From Epiperipatus broadwayi (taxonomy: Eukaryota; Onychophora; Udeonychophora; Euonychophora; Peripatidae): a stretch of 64,000 nt of DNA. A program made the position numbers and the translations under genes. Below the pieces are notes generated by a model. The model was given only the letters and a program-made list of their open reading frames with translations, did not search any database and had not been told where the DNA came from. This document shows positions 48,413 to 61,621 of the stretch, piece after piece. The stretch spans positions 3,018,901 to 3,082,900 of the forward strand of contig JAQFVV010012507.1 of the NCBI GenBank assembly GCA_028023455.1, given 5' to 3'. Positions within the stretch are counted from its first letter, which is position 1. Every line of letters begins with the position of its first letter.

Positions 48413-51400
48413 CCTATAAAATGAATTAACATCGTGGCAATCATACATAGCCACCGATCGTTGGTCATTTCTAACCTACAAAAACATATATAAGCTTATT
48501 AACTCTAACTATATAGTAACTAGTATTAACGAATCTAGATGTAGTTTAAGCTCAATACATCAATCTCCTCTATAATTAGACATGTCATGAAATGACCTAA
48601 TAAAGTGTATTCTCGGTGATCTGCAAACTCACCAATGTGCATACTCAGCCTAGCTCAGTGGTTGGTTAGTTATAAGAAGATTCAGCTGCAGAGATATGCA
48701 GTTAAGACAAAGAAAGAAATTAAATCATAAAACAAATTATCATTAGTAAAATAAATATCTTGGGAAGATAAAAAACAACTGTCATCATTCCCTAATTAAA
48801 AATTTAGAATAAAATAACATCCTCTCTTTATCAAAAACACATTCTCTGAGCTATAAGTATTTGCACTTTTCAACAATGATTATAACTTTTCATATTCTTG
48901 TTAATGTTACCAAAGTAAAAAAATATATTCACTATTGCCAATATGATCTGAAAATACTTTTCTTATAGCACAATTATAAGTTAAACTCTTTTAAGCCATG
49001 CCACAATTGTAATATCAATAATAATTGATTATTTCTTAGTTAAAATAATGGTAATAATAATCTCAGGGTTTCTTTGTTTAATTTAGGAAAATGCTCGACA
49101 GTACTGTGCTGTCACATATGACTGGCATTCTGGTCGGCTATAGGAAACATTTACTTTACTTCAAAGTCAATGTGTCTTCATACTTCTTGACAACTACTAT
49201 ATTATTGAAAGAGGTGATAATTATACTCAATACTGACATACAATTTTGAATAATACAGCCATTTTATCCAGAATCTCAGCCAGAATAATAAAAAGACAAG
49301 GGTGCTTTCTGTGTCCCTTCATCATCCATGACAACACAATAAATTAACTAAGACTCATTACTTCGACAATTTAACTAAAATGTGAATGGAATAATGTGCA
49401 GTCAGAGTTAATGACTTGGGAATAAATTCATTTTTACACTTACAAAATGTTTAGTCTGAAGTTTGCAATTCCATAAATAATTCTCATTAAAATAAAATGA
49501 AATGAAATATTCTGATCTGCTTAAATTTGTCTATCTGGTATATTAAGTTTTTAAGAGTTTGAAATGATTTCGGACTCAAGAAAAGATTTTGCAAATATTG
49601 TGCAAACACACTTATATTTAGCATACCAAAAAAAAAAAAAATGAATCTACAACAAATTTTGACAAGACTATAATTTATTACTATCACAAAAAAAAAAATA
49701 CAAATTTATTAAATAATCTCACACTGATACAAAGCATAAACCAATATTAATTTGTCTATTGTTTAGGTATAGATTAAAATTACAACTTCACCTGTTTGCA
49801 ATCATGCGAATTGACTAACTAAAAAGTACATCTCATTTACCAATACACTAATTTATAAGTTTGGTAAACTTTCTATAAGCTTTTACTTAAAGTTATTGAC
49901 TAACTATTTTTGTTTTTAAATGATTAATATTATCATATGAAATATGCAAAATACTAAATTTATATCTAATACATTTAATTAAGTTATGGTTTTTAATTGA
50001 ACAACCTATTCTAATTATGGGTCATTTATCAGAAGTCGCACTCACCATCTTACATTTAACTTAATGTTAACTTAAGTTACGATAAATCTTTTATTCATAA
50101 GTATAATTTAAACTGTGAATATTACTTAATTATTAACTAACATTAAACTTTGCGTTTGAATATTCCTCCAGCAAATAAGCTTTTTAAATTACGCAATTTT
50201 AACGTACTTTCTCCATTGATTTGCTTGTCAACTACTAGCAAGATTCAGCAACACAATACAGATATTGATCTCAGTTATTAACGCCCTATTGATTCTAAAG
50301 TGCACCTTGAGGAACTAACACCTCCAACATGACCTTTATCCTTGCCCTAACTTTTAAAACAAAGCACAATAATCAACACCTTCCATGGTGGAACTATCTT
50401 TATATTCACATGAGGAATGCAGAATCACAACAAATGTCTGTAGAGTAAACTACTATACTAAAGTATTTTGGTGGTTTCTTGCCTCTTTCTCAGGCATAAA
50501 ATGAACACACACCAAGTATAATCCTCTCCTGGGATTTAAACAAATTAAGCATCCTAAATGCTATATAAACTCTTGATCGTTCTATTCATGAGAATTGATC
50601 ACATGGGCTATCAAACATACACTAACATTATATCTAAAACTATTCCTCTCATGCAACAATAAAGTATTTTGGGGAGAACATTTTCATTCCACAAAATGAA
50701 ATACATTATAAGTATTACATATGCTGATATTAAGCATATATCAACACTACAGTTAGGCAAGATAAGAAAAACACGCTAATCATAATAAACCTATGTTACC
50801 ATATATACTTGATCAATATCTGAAACCAATGGACATGACAGCATAAACATATAATAATTTTAATTCTAATGAAGGAACACTCAAAAGCACTAGATAACAC
50901 ACCAGCTTCAACTAAATAAAGTGGATGCACTATTAAAGAAGAACTATTACTAAATTACTAAATTAATATAATATATATTTTGTTGACCCTTTAAACAAGA
51001 AATATCTTATTATAGCATTTTTTTTAAAATCACTTCTGATAAATGAAATATTTATTTTACCCTTTAAATATCTAAATATTTTTCTTTTAAGTACCAAACA
51101 TGCAAAGTTTATATCTGTCACTGCAATTAATAAATTGGATATGCTTCATAGATTTCATCTTAAATACAAACTTAATCCAAAATAATTATAGTAAGACATA
51201 CTTTTGTCATTACAAGATTCTTAAAATATTGCATGACAAATATATCCTAGCATATAATAATATTATATCACAAAATAATATTTTACAAATTAGTTTTCTA
51301 AAAAAAAACATTCAATAAACAAATGCATATTATCTCATTAGCAGAACTATTTTTCTGTGAGCTGTTTATCCAGGTAAAGAGTTTTCATCCAGTCAATTTT

Positions 51401-51987
51401 TACAAAGCATTTTAAAGTAATAAACACATTTTTTCTTCTTTAATGAAAAGTTTTATTTTATGTAGCACTTCTAATAATAATCAGGTAAAGAAAATTATAG
51501 CAGAACTGAAGATTAATTCTCTCTTGAATTAAACTAGTAAATTTTGGGATCCAAGAAAAAAAAATGAATATTCTAACATAGATGAATATTTTACCATAGA
51601 CAATAAATGTATACAATTTTTTATTGACTACATTTATAATTATTAGCTAGCTTACTTATGGACGAAAATGCTCACTTTTCCGAGAGATTATTATGATAAT
51701 AACTGCAGTCGATTTACATCGTATATGAAGTTTTAATAATTCCAACTGGTGTATAAAACAATATATCATTTAATTTTATTATTAAGTCACTAAGAGATTT
51801 AGTTTTCATTCATAATCTAAGAATTTTATTTTCTAATAGTAACTTCCCCGTAAGAATGCACATATATAATTTTTTCTTATATTTACTTCAAGAAAGTTTT
51901 TTTTTTTCTAAAAAAAATATGCAGGTGTATAGTTTAGTATTATGATGATTATTAAGTATTATTATTATTATTATTTTTAGACAATTC
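48413..51987. other. AT-rich sequence, one tRNA-like relic, otherwise nothing recognised
   Basis: At 48648-48670 CCTAGCTCAGTGGTTGGTTAG resembles a tRNA D-arm/A box, but no B box follows at the right distance. The rest shows no coding or RNA gene signal that I can defend. Confidence 0.45.
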
Positions 51988-52062
51988 TTGGTGAATAAAA
52001 ATATATTTTAATATATATATTGGTGAATAAAAATATATTTTAATATATATATATATATAATG
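51988..52062. repeat. 32-bp tandem duplication running into a TA array
   Basis: TTGGTGAATAAAAATATATT begins at 51988 and again at 52020. The second copy runs into a longer TA run to about 52059. Confidence 0.9.
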
Positions 52063-53128
52063 GCATTATTTATAAAGGCAGACAAGATACTTAGAAATAG
52101 TGCTAAAAATGTGTCTAGTTCATCTTCCTTTGCTTCTTAATATTTCTTTCAATTATTATTATTATTTTTTTTATACCAAGAAAATATTAATAAGTGATAC
52201 AAAGTTACCACATAATTATTTCCCACTTGGAAATCATTTGTTTTCCCTAATTTAGACACAATAAGATTTTTCCTGATTCTTTTAGTTAATTCTCTCATTT
52301 TAACTTTGTTGAAAACTTTAACTTTCATGTGAAGCAATAAATTTTTAAATGCAGAAAGTTTTTAACTAGATAGATGGCATAGAACAAGATATCTTACCAA
52401 AAGGTTCAGCAATGCATTATATGATTAGAGTTTTTCTTTGATTATACATTTATTTCTGCAAAATTAAAAAAAAAAATGTGTTACTAAATTTCAGCACAGT
52501 TCTCTCCTTGAAATAAATACTGATGGCAGAAGATTTCTAAAAAAAATGATTTTGATTATGAAATTGGCCATTCTTTTGGACTTTAGTGACCTCTTCCAGA
52601 AAAAAAAAAATAATCATTTGATTATAACATAAATAAAAGAAAGGAAAAACGTATTACAATCATATAGTTTTCAGTATTATTTAAATGGACTACAAAGTAA
52701 TTTGACAATGAAAATAATAAATACATTTAATTAACAATAATTATCAGTGATTTCAATTCTTCATAAATTATTTTCTACAAATGGATTTACCAGAAGTTAC
52801 TGTTCTTTATGATAAGACATTTATCTTTTCTTTTCTTCTCTACCCATCTAAAAATTAACTACTGTTTATGATGTTTGTTTTACATTCTATTAATTTGCTT
52901 TAATAAACAATATCTTCATTAAATTATTCATGTTCTTTTAAAAATATGATATTGCATTAGGAAATCTATTAGTTATTCACCCAAACCATGCCTAGGTGAG
53001 TGAATAGCACACTTTATTAACCAATTATTACTATTGTTATTTTATCTTTTTATTTTTCTTAAAGAATAGCATTGATTTCTTGCAGAAATAATGCCAAATA
53101 AAACCAAGTACCAAAAGCACTGGGTTAC

Positions 53129-53178
53129 AATATATATATATATATATATATATATTGTATACCCATATATGGATCCTT

Positions 53179-53214
<36 letters not shown>

Positions 53215-53223
53215 CACAAGGAT
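53129..53223. repeat. Two TA arrays, the second inside a perfect 13-bp inverted repeat
   Basis: A first TA array lies at 53129-53156. The second, about 53184-53212, is enclosed by ATCCTTGTGATAT (53173-53185) and its exact complement ATATCACAAGGAT (53211-53223). This can extrude as a long cruciform. The design repeats that at 6563-6612 with different arm sequence. Confidence 0.92.
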
Positions 53224-55609
53224 ACACTGAATGACTTATAACATAATAACTATTATTTAAAAGAATTAATGTGCTTTAATACTTTAATGGAAATTATAAA
53301 TCATTATTTCAATGGAATAAATTTCAAATATTATGCTATTTCTTATTTGAATGTTGCATTTTAATTATTGAATTTTGATGGATTATATTTTGAACTTGGT
53401 GAAAGAAATCCAAGGTGCGTTAGACACTATGAATAATGAACATTCATTATTGATTATAGATCATTAGATTCATTTGAGATTTACTCTTACATTTATATTT
53501 TTTTAAAAAGCTCATTTTAATGTATGTTTTGTGAAGGAATGTTTAGATGTATACTTAATCCAAGGAAAATTGCAATAGTCTTCTAAAGTCTATAATATTA
53601 ATATTTTAATAGATTTTTGTCAGATAATGTTCGGTAAACTCAATATTTTTATGATGGATAAACTATAACAAGTTATGACTTATTTTATAATTCCACATTT
53701 GTTTATCAAAAATTAATCCATAGAATGAATTTTTTTAAATTTTGGAGTGTTTTGTCTTGCATTACTTATTAGGATTGAAGTGATAAAATCAGTTGTACAT
53801 ATTTTGCTTCGTTGCCTGGTAACATTAGAAACTTTAAATTAGGATTTGAACCCATTTTATATCTTTATTTGGTCATCCAGAAATGTTAAGCACACACACA
53901 CATATATATATACACACATTACTTACACCCTGTTTGATTAAAAATGGTCATGTTTAACCAATTTCATTCTTATTAATTGTAATTAGATTTTATTTCTAAA
54001 ATCTTAAATTCCCTTCATTACAGATAATCATGTATGTGCGTATATGTTTTACAGATACAGAAATTAATATTATTTATAAAAATATATATAGGAAATTCTT
54101 TATATTTTCTGTTTATAATGAATGTAAAGCTAAAGCAATATCAGAAAAAGTTCAGGAAAGTAATTATTTCAATTTAAAATGTTATGAAACAAAAGAACAT
54201 ACATTAATTAATGTTAAAATGTCATTCTCAGTTTATTATTTCAACAATTTTCGAATTAACAAAATCATATCTTTAAATCTATTTCCAACTCAAAAATAGA
54301 TTTAAATAATGCTTTATGGGACTTATCTGTATACTTCTTTCAACAGTAAGAAAATTGAACAACATCTAAAATCAAGCTAGCTATAAGTAAAGAACTTCCT
54401 GGAAAGTTTGGTATCTTGTAAATATTGCCAAATTTCAAACATAAAAAGAGAAAGGGTTCTAGTCACATGCTAAGTGATCCCAGCACACTCTTTATTTGTC
54501 TTTTGACTTGACTGGTAGTAAAAATTATCACTGAGTAGAGGTGAAAAGTTTGCTTCTTCTGATCTTTGGATTGTCCTTATGCTGCCTTTCTGTCATGCTA
54601 TCGCCATTTGAAAACTGCCTTATCTAAAGTGCGAAAAAACATTTGAAAGATGCTTACCATTATTTTATTCAGACTTTGCATTGCTGATTGTGCTTTTCAT
54701 GTCTAAATTTTACACATGTTTAATCCAAATGGCTGCCATGTCATCTAAAAGGTAATCCATTTTGCCACTAAATGGACTTTTAATATTCCTCACTTTACTG
54801 TAAATTTCATTTATAATCATAAAGTAACTTTCTATCTAGCTGATAACTGACTATAAATTCAGTTATCATATTTATGTTAAATTTGAATGCTTTTCTCTCT
54901 GTACAATTTCTAAATCTCTTTGTATAAAACACTAGTACAGAATTATGAATCTTTAATTTAGTATTACCTCATAAATTTCATGCTCTAATTATATTTTTTG
55001 TTTTCATTTGGCAAACTTATTTTAATTTTATTTTTAAGCTATGTATTTCTTTTTGAGTTAATTTTGATATGCTAATGACTCAATTTAGAAAACTTATAAC
55101 ATTTCAGCCACTGTCCCAATATTATGGGATGCTTAAATACTTAAATGTAAGATTTCTTACTAAATGAAAAGTTTGCTCGATTGAATATCTAAAATATGTG
55201 TAATGGCAGACTATTTAACTGTCATATTATGGGATATTATAAACATATTTTCTTTCTGCCTAACACTATTGATTTTAAATACATTTTATGTTTTATTAAA
55301 TAAAAATTGATGATCAATCCATTCTAATAATTACTCATTTGCTTATCACACCATTGGGCATTTAATTTGTTTTATAATTTATTTATCATTTGAGTGTACT
55401 TGAGCTTGTTTAAATAGAGGGAATAATATTTTTTTACCTTTTGTTTTGACATTCTAATCTGCCTAGATCATATGTGTATCTTTCCAAATGAGTTAATATT
55501 CATCATGGTGTTACACATGATAGTATTATTAATTAGTTGGAATTTAAATTAATATATCGGCCATTAAAGACCTAAGTCATATTCAACATTGCATACTCGT
55601 GATAGCATT

Positions 55610-55905
55610 AAAAACCTCGTATTTTGCTTTATCATGCTTATTTTCTGGAAATCCTGGATGTTCTTTCATATAATTTGTCCCAGAATGAGGTTTGGTAGCA
55701 CTGACCTCAGGACAATGTTAGATTGTTGAGGATCTGCATGAAATAACATTGGCCAAAACTGTACCATGGCATTCTTAATGATCATCTTTCTAAATATTGC
55801 TCTGTCATAGATACAAACAGAGTCTTATAAATGATAAAGTCTCTCAGTCCAAAGATGGATTGGAATTCCATTTGTAATGCTATCATTGTAGTCAGCTCCA
55901 CAACT
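55610..55905 (-). pseudogene. Decayed coding-like stretch, possibly LTR-retrotransposon pol
   Basis: On the minus strand one frame is open for most of about 95 codons with only two stops, and has pol-like composition (RLYHL.DSVCIYDRAI, then FWPMLFHA, then SVLPNLILGQI). The order faintly recalls the stretch between RNase H and integrase of Ty3/gypsy elements. I cannot confirm a family. The surrounding 54.4-57.0 kb is slightly less AT-rich than its neighbours and may hold more of the same remnant. Confidence 0.22.
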
Positions 55906-57401
55906 TCTCTTTATTATATGTATACCCCATATCATCTATAAGTCATGATGCAGTGATTTTTGTAAATCATTCTCTTTAATTATTTTAAATATTTTAGAAG
56001 TGTCATAGTGAAGTTTATTTAAGGTATCTGCCCTCTTATTTGAACAGGCCTATATGTGCTCATGGATGATAGAGTTGTTAAACAGAATTGTTAAGTCAAC
56101 TATGCAAATGAATGCTGATTCCCGTCACATAATTTATAAATATAATGTTAATTAAATAGCTTTCCTTAATGTATTATGTTACTTAATTGTTGTATCATAG
56201 TGTAAACCTTTCTTTGAAGGTTATTTATAAATGTCTATCCCATGTAATGACAAATTAATGATCATCACCTCTATTTGGTCTATCATAGTGTTAACAACAT
56301 AATCTAATAGATTTAATTTGTAATTCTCATTAGCATATTAAGCAGCATTTTCATAACACGAGTCAATTACCACTTATATATGTAAACAATCTCTTGCATA
56401 TTGCTTTATGGCAGTGAATCTGTACTTGTAGAGTGTTATAAAATTATACCATCTGTCTAGACACATTATTAACTGTGTACAATCTGTGATGTGTTGATTT
56501 ATGTAGATAAACTTACTTATGTTCATTAAATTGTTATATATTAATAATTAATCATGCATTCACATTCTCATTAAATCTCACTCATTGATTGTTTTAATAA
56601 TAGCATTTTTTAGAACTTATAACCAATTATTTTAAGTAATATTCATGCTGGATTTGTACTCTGTTCTCTTCATTGTGGATGGATGCTATATTATGATTCA
56701 TACTTTTCTTACGATGCTAGCCATTGTTATTTATTTAAATTATACATTTTCTGCACTTAAGGTATCTGTTTGAGTTAGGATTTGATAGGCTTTAATTAAA
56801 ATAATTACCCTGTAGATCTCATGTTTATCTGCTGTATCTATGGTACTGGAATAAATAAAATTTCATCTGTTATCATCAGAAGTGTTGTCAATAATATTAT
56901 AGTTTTAGTGAAGGGCAAATAGGACAGAATCCATGATTTCTCCTGACCTGTATATCTCAGGCATAAGTCACTTTGGTGTACTTTTGCCTAGATTTTAAAC
57001 CTTGTTAGATGAGCATACAATTCTGACCAGTACAGTATAAGCATACACTATGCAATATAGCATGTTAAATAGTAGTTCCTATAATATATCCTTAATTTCA
57101 TTTGTTTTATTATTGTAAATAAACTATCATTATTAAATTGGAACTTTGAATTTCATTTACCTTAATAACTATAAAGTTTAACAAAAAAACATAAATATAT
57201 GAATCTTTGATAGCCTCTAGTCCAGTTAAATTATAAAAAATTATCATTAATATACTGTGCAGAGCCCAAGATTCATGGATTACAAATCAACTCTATCACA
57301 TTCAATGCTTGATGTTTATGAATATCTGAATAATCAACTATTTGTTTTTTATAATCATAAAAGGTATTTATCTAAAGTGAGAATGTGTCAAGATGTAAAT
57401 A

Positions 57402-57551
57402 CCAGAAATTTGTCATTTGACATCAATTTCTGTAATGTTAATTTATAAAAATCTTTAAAGTCCACTTTCAGATAAGCCAGAAATTTGTCATTTGACATCA
57501 ATTTCTGTAATATTAATTTATTTTAACAATTTAAAGTCCACTTTCAGATAT
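57402..57551. repeat. 75-bp tandem duplication
   Basis: CCAGAAATTTGTCATTTGAC at 57402 recurs at 57477, and the shared sequence ends with CACTTTCAGATA in both copies. A few substitutions and small indels lie in the AT-rich middle. Confidence 0.92.
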
Positions 57552-58355
57552 TTTCATTGTCACAATGTTTTTTCTTTCATTTTTTTTCTTTTTTAAATTA
57601 GAAACAGTTAAATGTAAGAGGCCATACTTATTTTTATGACACTTTTATACCTTTTATTATTTCCTTCTCTAACTTGCAAGCTACTTTTTATTCTTTATTT
57701 CCCATTTTATAAGTTTTAAAAAATATGATATTTTAACATATATTTAGCAAAATTTTTCAAGATAAACTGACATTGATAAATATTTTCATTGCATAAAAGC
57801 AAAAATAAATGTCTTTCATATATACAAAGAGCCAATTTCATAATTATAGTTCAATAATTGTTCCAGCAACATCACATCAAGTAAATATATATATTTCATA
57901 AGTTAGATTTTTTATTATTAAGGCATGCTGTTACATAACATTTACATAATAGGAGCATATGTTAAATGAATATTGACTAAAAATGTTTTTGTAACTTATT
58001 AAGTGTGTCTCTATTATCAAGAGTTAGCAAATTCTAATATTTAAAAGTCACATTAGAAGTTAAATAGATCAGTAATAAGAGATAGCATTGAATTTCTAAC
58101 AGAAGTGTCATGATTTTTATTTTTTATATTGTGACTGCTTTTTTTCTGATGATTGAAAGTAAATGTTAATAATATTAGATGGTTGCTTTCTCAAAAGATT
58201 ATGTGACTTTCAAGTATCTAAAACAATAGGTTGAGTTCTGATCTAGCAATCTTTAGCTTTCAAATCTATAACGTTCTTGTAAATATGGAATAAAAGAAAA
58301 GTGAATTAATTAGTATTTTTAAATCAGTCTAAGTACAGTATTTATTATAGAATAT

Positions 58356-58560
58356 TAATACCATCTATATTCTTTATTACATTTTACAATCCACTATTGA
58401 CAGTTTTTTTGGTCCCAGCAATCTTTTTCAGAACTACTTAAATTTCCAAATCTCAACTCTAAGTAGAACTTCTGAAGAAGAGTGCTGGAACAATCGAAAC
58501 TGTCAATAGTAGATTGTAAAAAAGCATTGGAAAAGTAGTAAAGAATATAGATGGTATTAC
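58356..58560. mobile_element. Palindromic element with hammerhead-like motif
   Basis: Left arm (58356-58440) and right arm (58459-58558) are inverted copies around an 18-base centre. TAATACCATCTATATTCTTT pairs at the outside, CTATTGACAGTTT in the middle, and TCAGAACTACTTA near the centre, with small indels. No coding sequence is present. The size and layout recall the 15.1-15.8 kb PLE palindrome, but the sequence belongs to another family. Confidence 0.7.
58472..58504 (+). ncRNA. Hammerhead-like motif in the 58.4-kb palindrome
   Basis: CTGAAGA (58472-58478) fits CUGANGA exactly. One A follows, then GAGTG / CAATC (five positions, one mismatch, loop CTGGAA), then GAAA (58496-58499) and CTGTC. 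The left arm holds a decayed inverted copy (CTGAAAAAG on the minus strand). As at 38.97 kb and 15.7 kb, a single extra base precedes the stem, so this may be a shared variant of the motif or a reason for inactivity. Confidence 0.4.
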
Positions 58561-59979
58561 TATTATATGGATGTGGCAATGCAAGAAGAAAGATAAAGTT
58601 ATAATACTTCATAGAGTATTTATTGTTAATCATCTTTCAGTTCTAATTTTTAGATTTATCATTAATTTCAAAATATATTATTTATTATTTTTACTATTGT
58701 TTCAGATATACTATTTAAAAAAATAAAACAATGAGTGGATAGTTTCTGTTTAAAATTTTTTAGTAACAGTTTTGAGTCTTTGTTGTATCAATATTTGCAA
58801 GGATTTGAATTTTTTTAAGTTTATAATAGTGACTGATGCCACATAAATCCAAAAATAAAAGATATAAGCAAATAAAAATATTTTTATTTCAGAATTTTGT
58901 GTCATTTACTAGCGAATGTTTAATATTTTCAAAATGTTTGTGCATTTTTAAAAAATTAAATTTATATTTATGGGGATATCTCTCCGAACTTTTCTATTGC
59001 TGTTATTGGTTTACATGAATATATTCTGGCTGATTACTTTAGAAACATAGCTTACAGATAACAGGATAGGTAGTTAATTTAATATAAATTATAGTTTACT
59101 TGAGAAACAAAAGAAATCATGATAAAAGATTTAGATAGATAAAAGTTAATTTTATATCCTTTTTTTATTATTCACTCAAGATTGTTAAGTAGAAAGACCA
59201 AGTCCTTTTTGCATTTTTAAATTCGATAAAGCAAGTAGGTTTTCTGTTTGTTTGTTTCTTTATTTGTTTTTATTTTTTTAAAAGTATATTTTACAGAAAG
59301 TTCACTTTTCTAAAACTACTAAACTCGACAAACAATGTATTAGATTACATATTCTTTACGATTCTTTTAAGAAATGATAATACATATACAAAACGAAAAA
59401 AATTCAATATTTCATTATTATAAAAAATCCACATTTATCTGAATTCTTCCGTAGTCTTAGTTATTTCAAACCAAGACATAAATATAATATTCAATTTAAA
59501 TCTAATCATTAATTATTTAATGCGGTTGTAAATTCTAACTTACAAATGTTTTCTTATTTTTAATTTTTCTTTTTTTAAAAAAAAATATCAACAAAAGAAT
59601 TAAAATTTAAAGAACGACTCAAATATCTTAAGAAGATTTGTGTTAGCTTTCAACATAAATATTTGAAAGTTTATATAAAAGAAATGATTGGATAAATAAA
59701 AAAACTCGAGGGGGGCGGGGTAGATATCATACTTTTTTTTTTTTACAATTTCTAATCGAAAAATTTCTAACTAAACTAAACAATCGACTAAAATATTATA
59801 AAATGTTTTTCTATATAACTTTTAGAAAATACTAAAACGTTTAAACACTTATTTATTTTTAAAATTAATTCTCTGACAGTTTATATAGTATTTATGTACA
59901 GTATTTACAAAATGTTCACATGTTTGAACATTAGAGATACTAATCATGATTATTTATAAGAAATAAAAATATTTGGAAC
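58561..59979. other. AT-rich sequence without recognisable genes
   Basis: Nothing coding was recognised. A short G-rich tract (GAGGGGGGCGGGG) lies near 59708. Confidence 0.5.
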
Positions 59980-59982
59980 TAA

Positions 59983-61619
59983 TTTAGGTTTACAATTTGC
60001 CTTTTACTGATTACATTCTTCCATTATTTACAGAAATATATTAAACAAAAAGGTTTATCTATGGATATAAATGATAAAATGTGTTATGAATATATTAATT
60101 ATAACAAGAAGATTACGGATAATTTCATAAATTTAACAAGATATAAATTTTCTATAGAACAAAATATTTTATTAAGTAAAAGTCCGTCTTTCATACCATT
60201 TGTGGATAATGATATTAAAAAGAAAATAACTACAGATATAGAGCTGGCGAATATTTCTATGGAAGATAAGAAGAAATTAAATTATTTATTGAATAAACAA
60301 TTATATGATATAAACACTTCTAAGCAAGAATATAAATATAGAAGGATTACTAAAGAAATAAAAAATATATGTAAAAATGAAAACATAACAATATGTAAAG
60401 AGGACAAAAGTAGTTGATTTGTGGTTTTATATTCTAAGAATTATATAGATAGGATAGAGTGTGAAATAAAAAAAGAAGGATATGAAAGATTATCAAAAGA
60501 TCCTATTAACATGATAAAAAATAAATATATAAAATTATTACAAAAAATGGAAGGGAAAAAATTATTAATACATATCGATATAAACATTTATATCCTTCTT
60601 CTTATGAGAAACCATATTTATTTACTAAGGTAAAAACTCATAAAGAAAATAATCCATTGAAATTATTATTTAATTTTACTAATTTTATTCTACAAAGATT
60701 TTATAAGTATTTAAATAAGTGGATAGTAAATATTATTGGTTATGGGGAGTTTTGCATTAAAAATACAGAGGCTATTATAAATAAGTTAAATGTGATAAAA
60801 TTGAATAGAAACAAAAGTATATTTCTAATGGATATTGAAAAGATGTATCCTAGCATTCCAAGAACAAAAAGTATAGAGATATTAATACAGAAGTTATATA
60901 TGCATATTAATGATATAGAGGTAATCAATATTATTGAAGAAGGTTTAATTTTGATACATAATAGTTTGTATTTTAAATAGAATAGTGAATATTGGAGTAT
61001 ACATAAGGGGTGGGTAATAGGGTGTGCAATTAGTGGATTAATGTCATCAATATTCATCAACAAAATGGAAATGAAAATTGTTAATAATAGAATAGAAAAT
61101 CAAGATATAATACATTACTTTAGATATGTTGATGATATATTAATAATTGGTAATAAAAGAGCTATAAAGAAAACATACAATGAACTTAATAATAATATGG
61201 ATAATATAAAATTTACAATTATAGAAATTGATGTTAAAATAAAATATTTAGATGTAGAGATAGAGATAGATAATAATAATATAATTAAATTAAAACACTT
61301 TATTAAAGAAGTTAAATTAAGGAAAATAATTTCTACGGATTCACAACAGGCATGGATACAAAAAATGGCTGTTATTAAAAATTTTAAAAACAAAAATGAT
61401 AAATATAACACAGATAGGAAGATAGCTACTTTGCAAAAAGAGAAATTTATAAAGTTATATGCTAGTTATGGATACAACCCTAGAAACATTAGAAATATAT
61501 TCTTTAATGATAAACAAAATAATCTGGGTAATAATAGTGACCCAGAAAATATAAAATGGGTAAAACTTTCATATGTTCCTAAAATTTATAATACATTATT
61601 AAAAAATAAAATTATATAG
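59983..61619 (+). pseudogene. PLE-3 reverse transcriptase
   Basis: The frame is open from about 59983; the first ATG is at 60061. NLTRYKFSIEQNILLSKSPS is followed by CKEDKSS-TGA-FVVLYSKNYI (stop at 60415-60417, inside the K..vVl block). After a one-base shift near 60550-60566 come YLFTKVKTHK, IFLMDIEKMYPSIP (motif A Asp), a TAG at 60978, IGCAISGLMSSIFINKMEM (motif B region), YFRYVDDILIIG (YVDD at 61125-61136) and FTIIEIDVKIKYLDVEIE. The catalytic Asp residues are all present. The last open piece ends in a TAG at 61617. Confidence 0.88.
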
Positions 61620-61621
61620 AT

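Noticed and set aside
48648-48670. tRNA D-arm-like CTCAGTGGTTGGTTAG
   Set aside because: No B box at tRNA spacing and no foldable cloverleaf; not called as a tRNA or SINE.
50464-50500. Minus-strand CTGAGAAAG...GAAACC similar to the hammerhead-like motif
   Set aside because: The core departs from CTGANGA and I see no convincing stem. Probably chance or a very decayed relic.
60740-61411. Long minus-strand frames (98-107 codons) over PLE-3
   Set aside because: They are the complement of the RT coding sequence; their hydrophobic composition is expected from antisense of Asn/Lys/Ile-rich codons.
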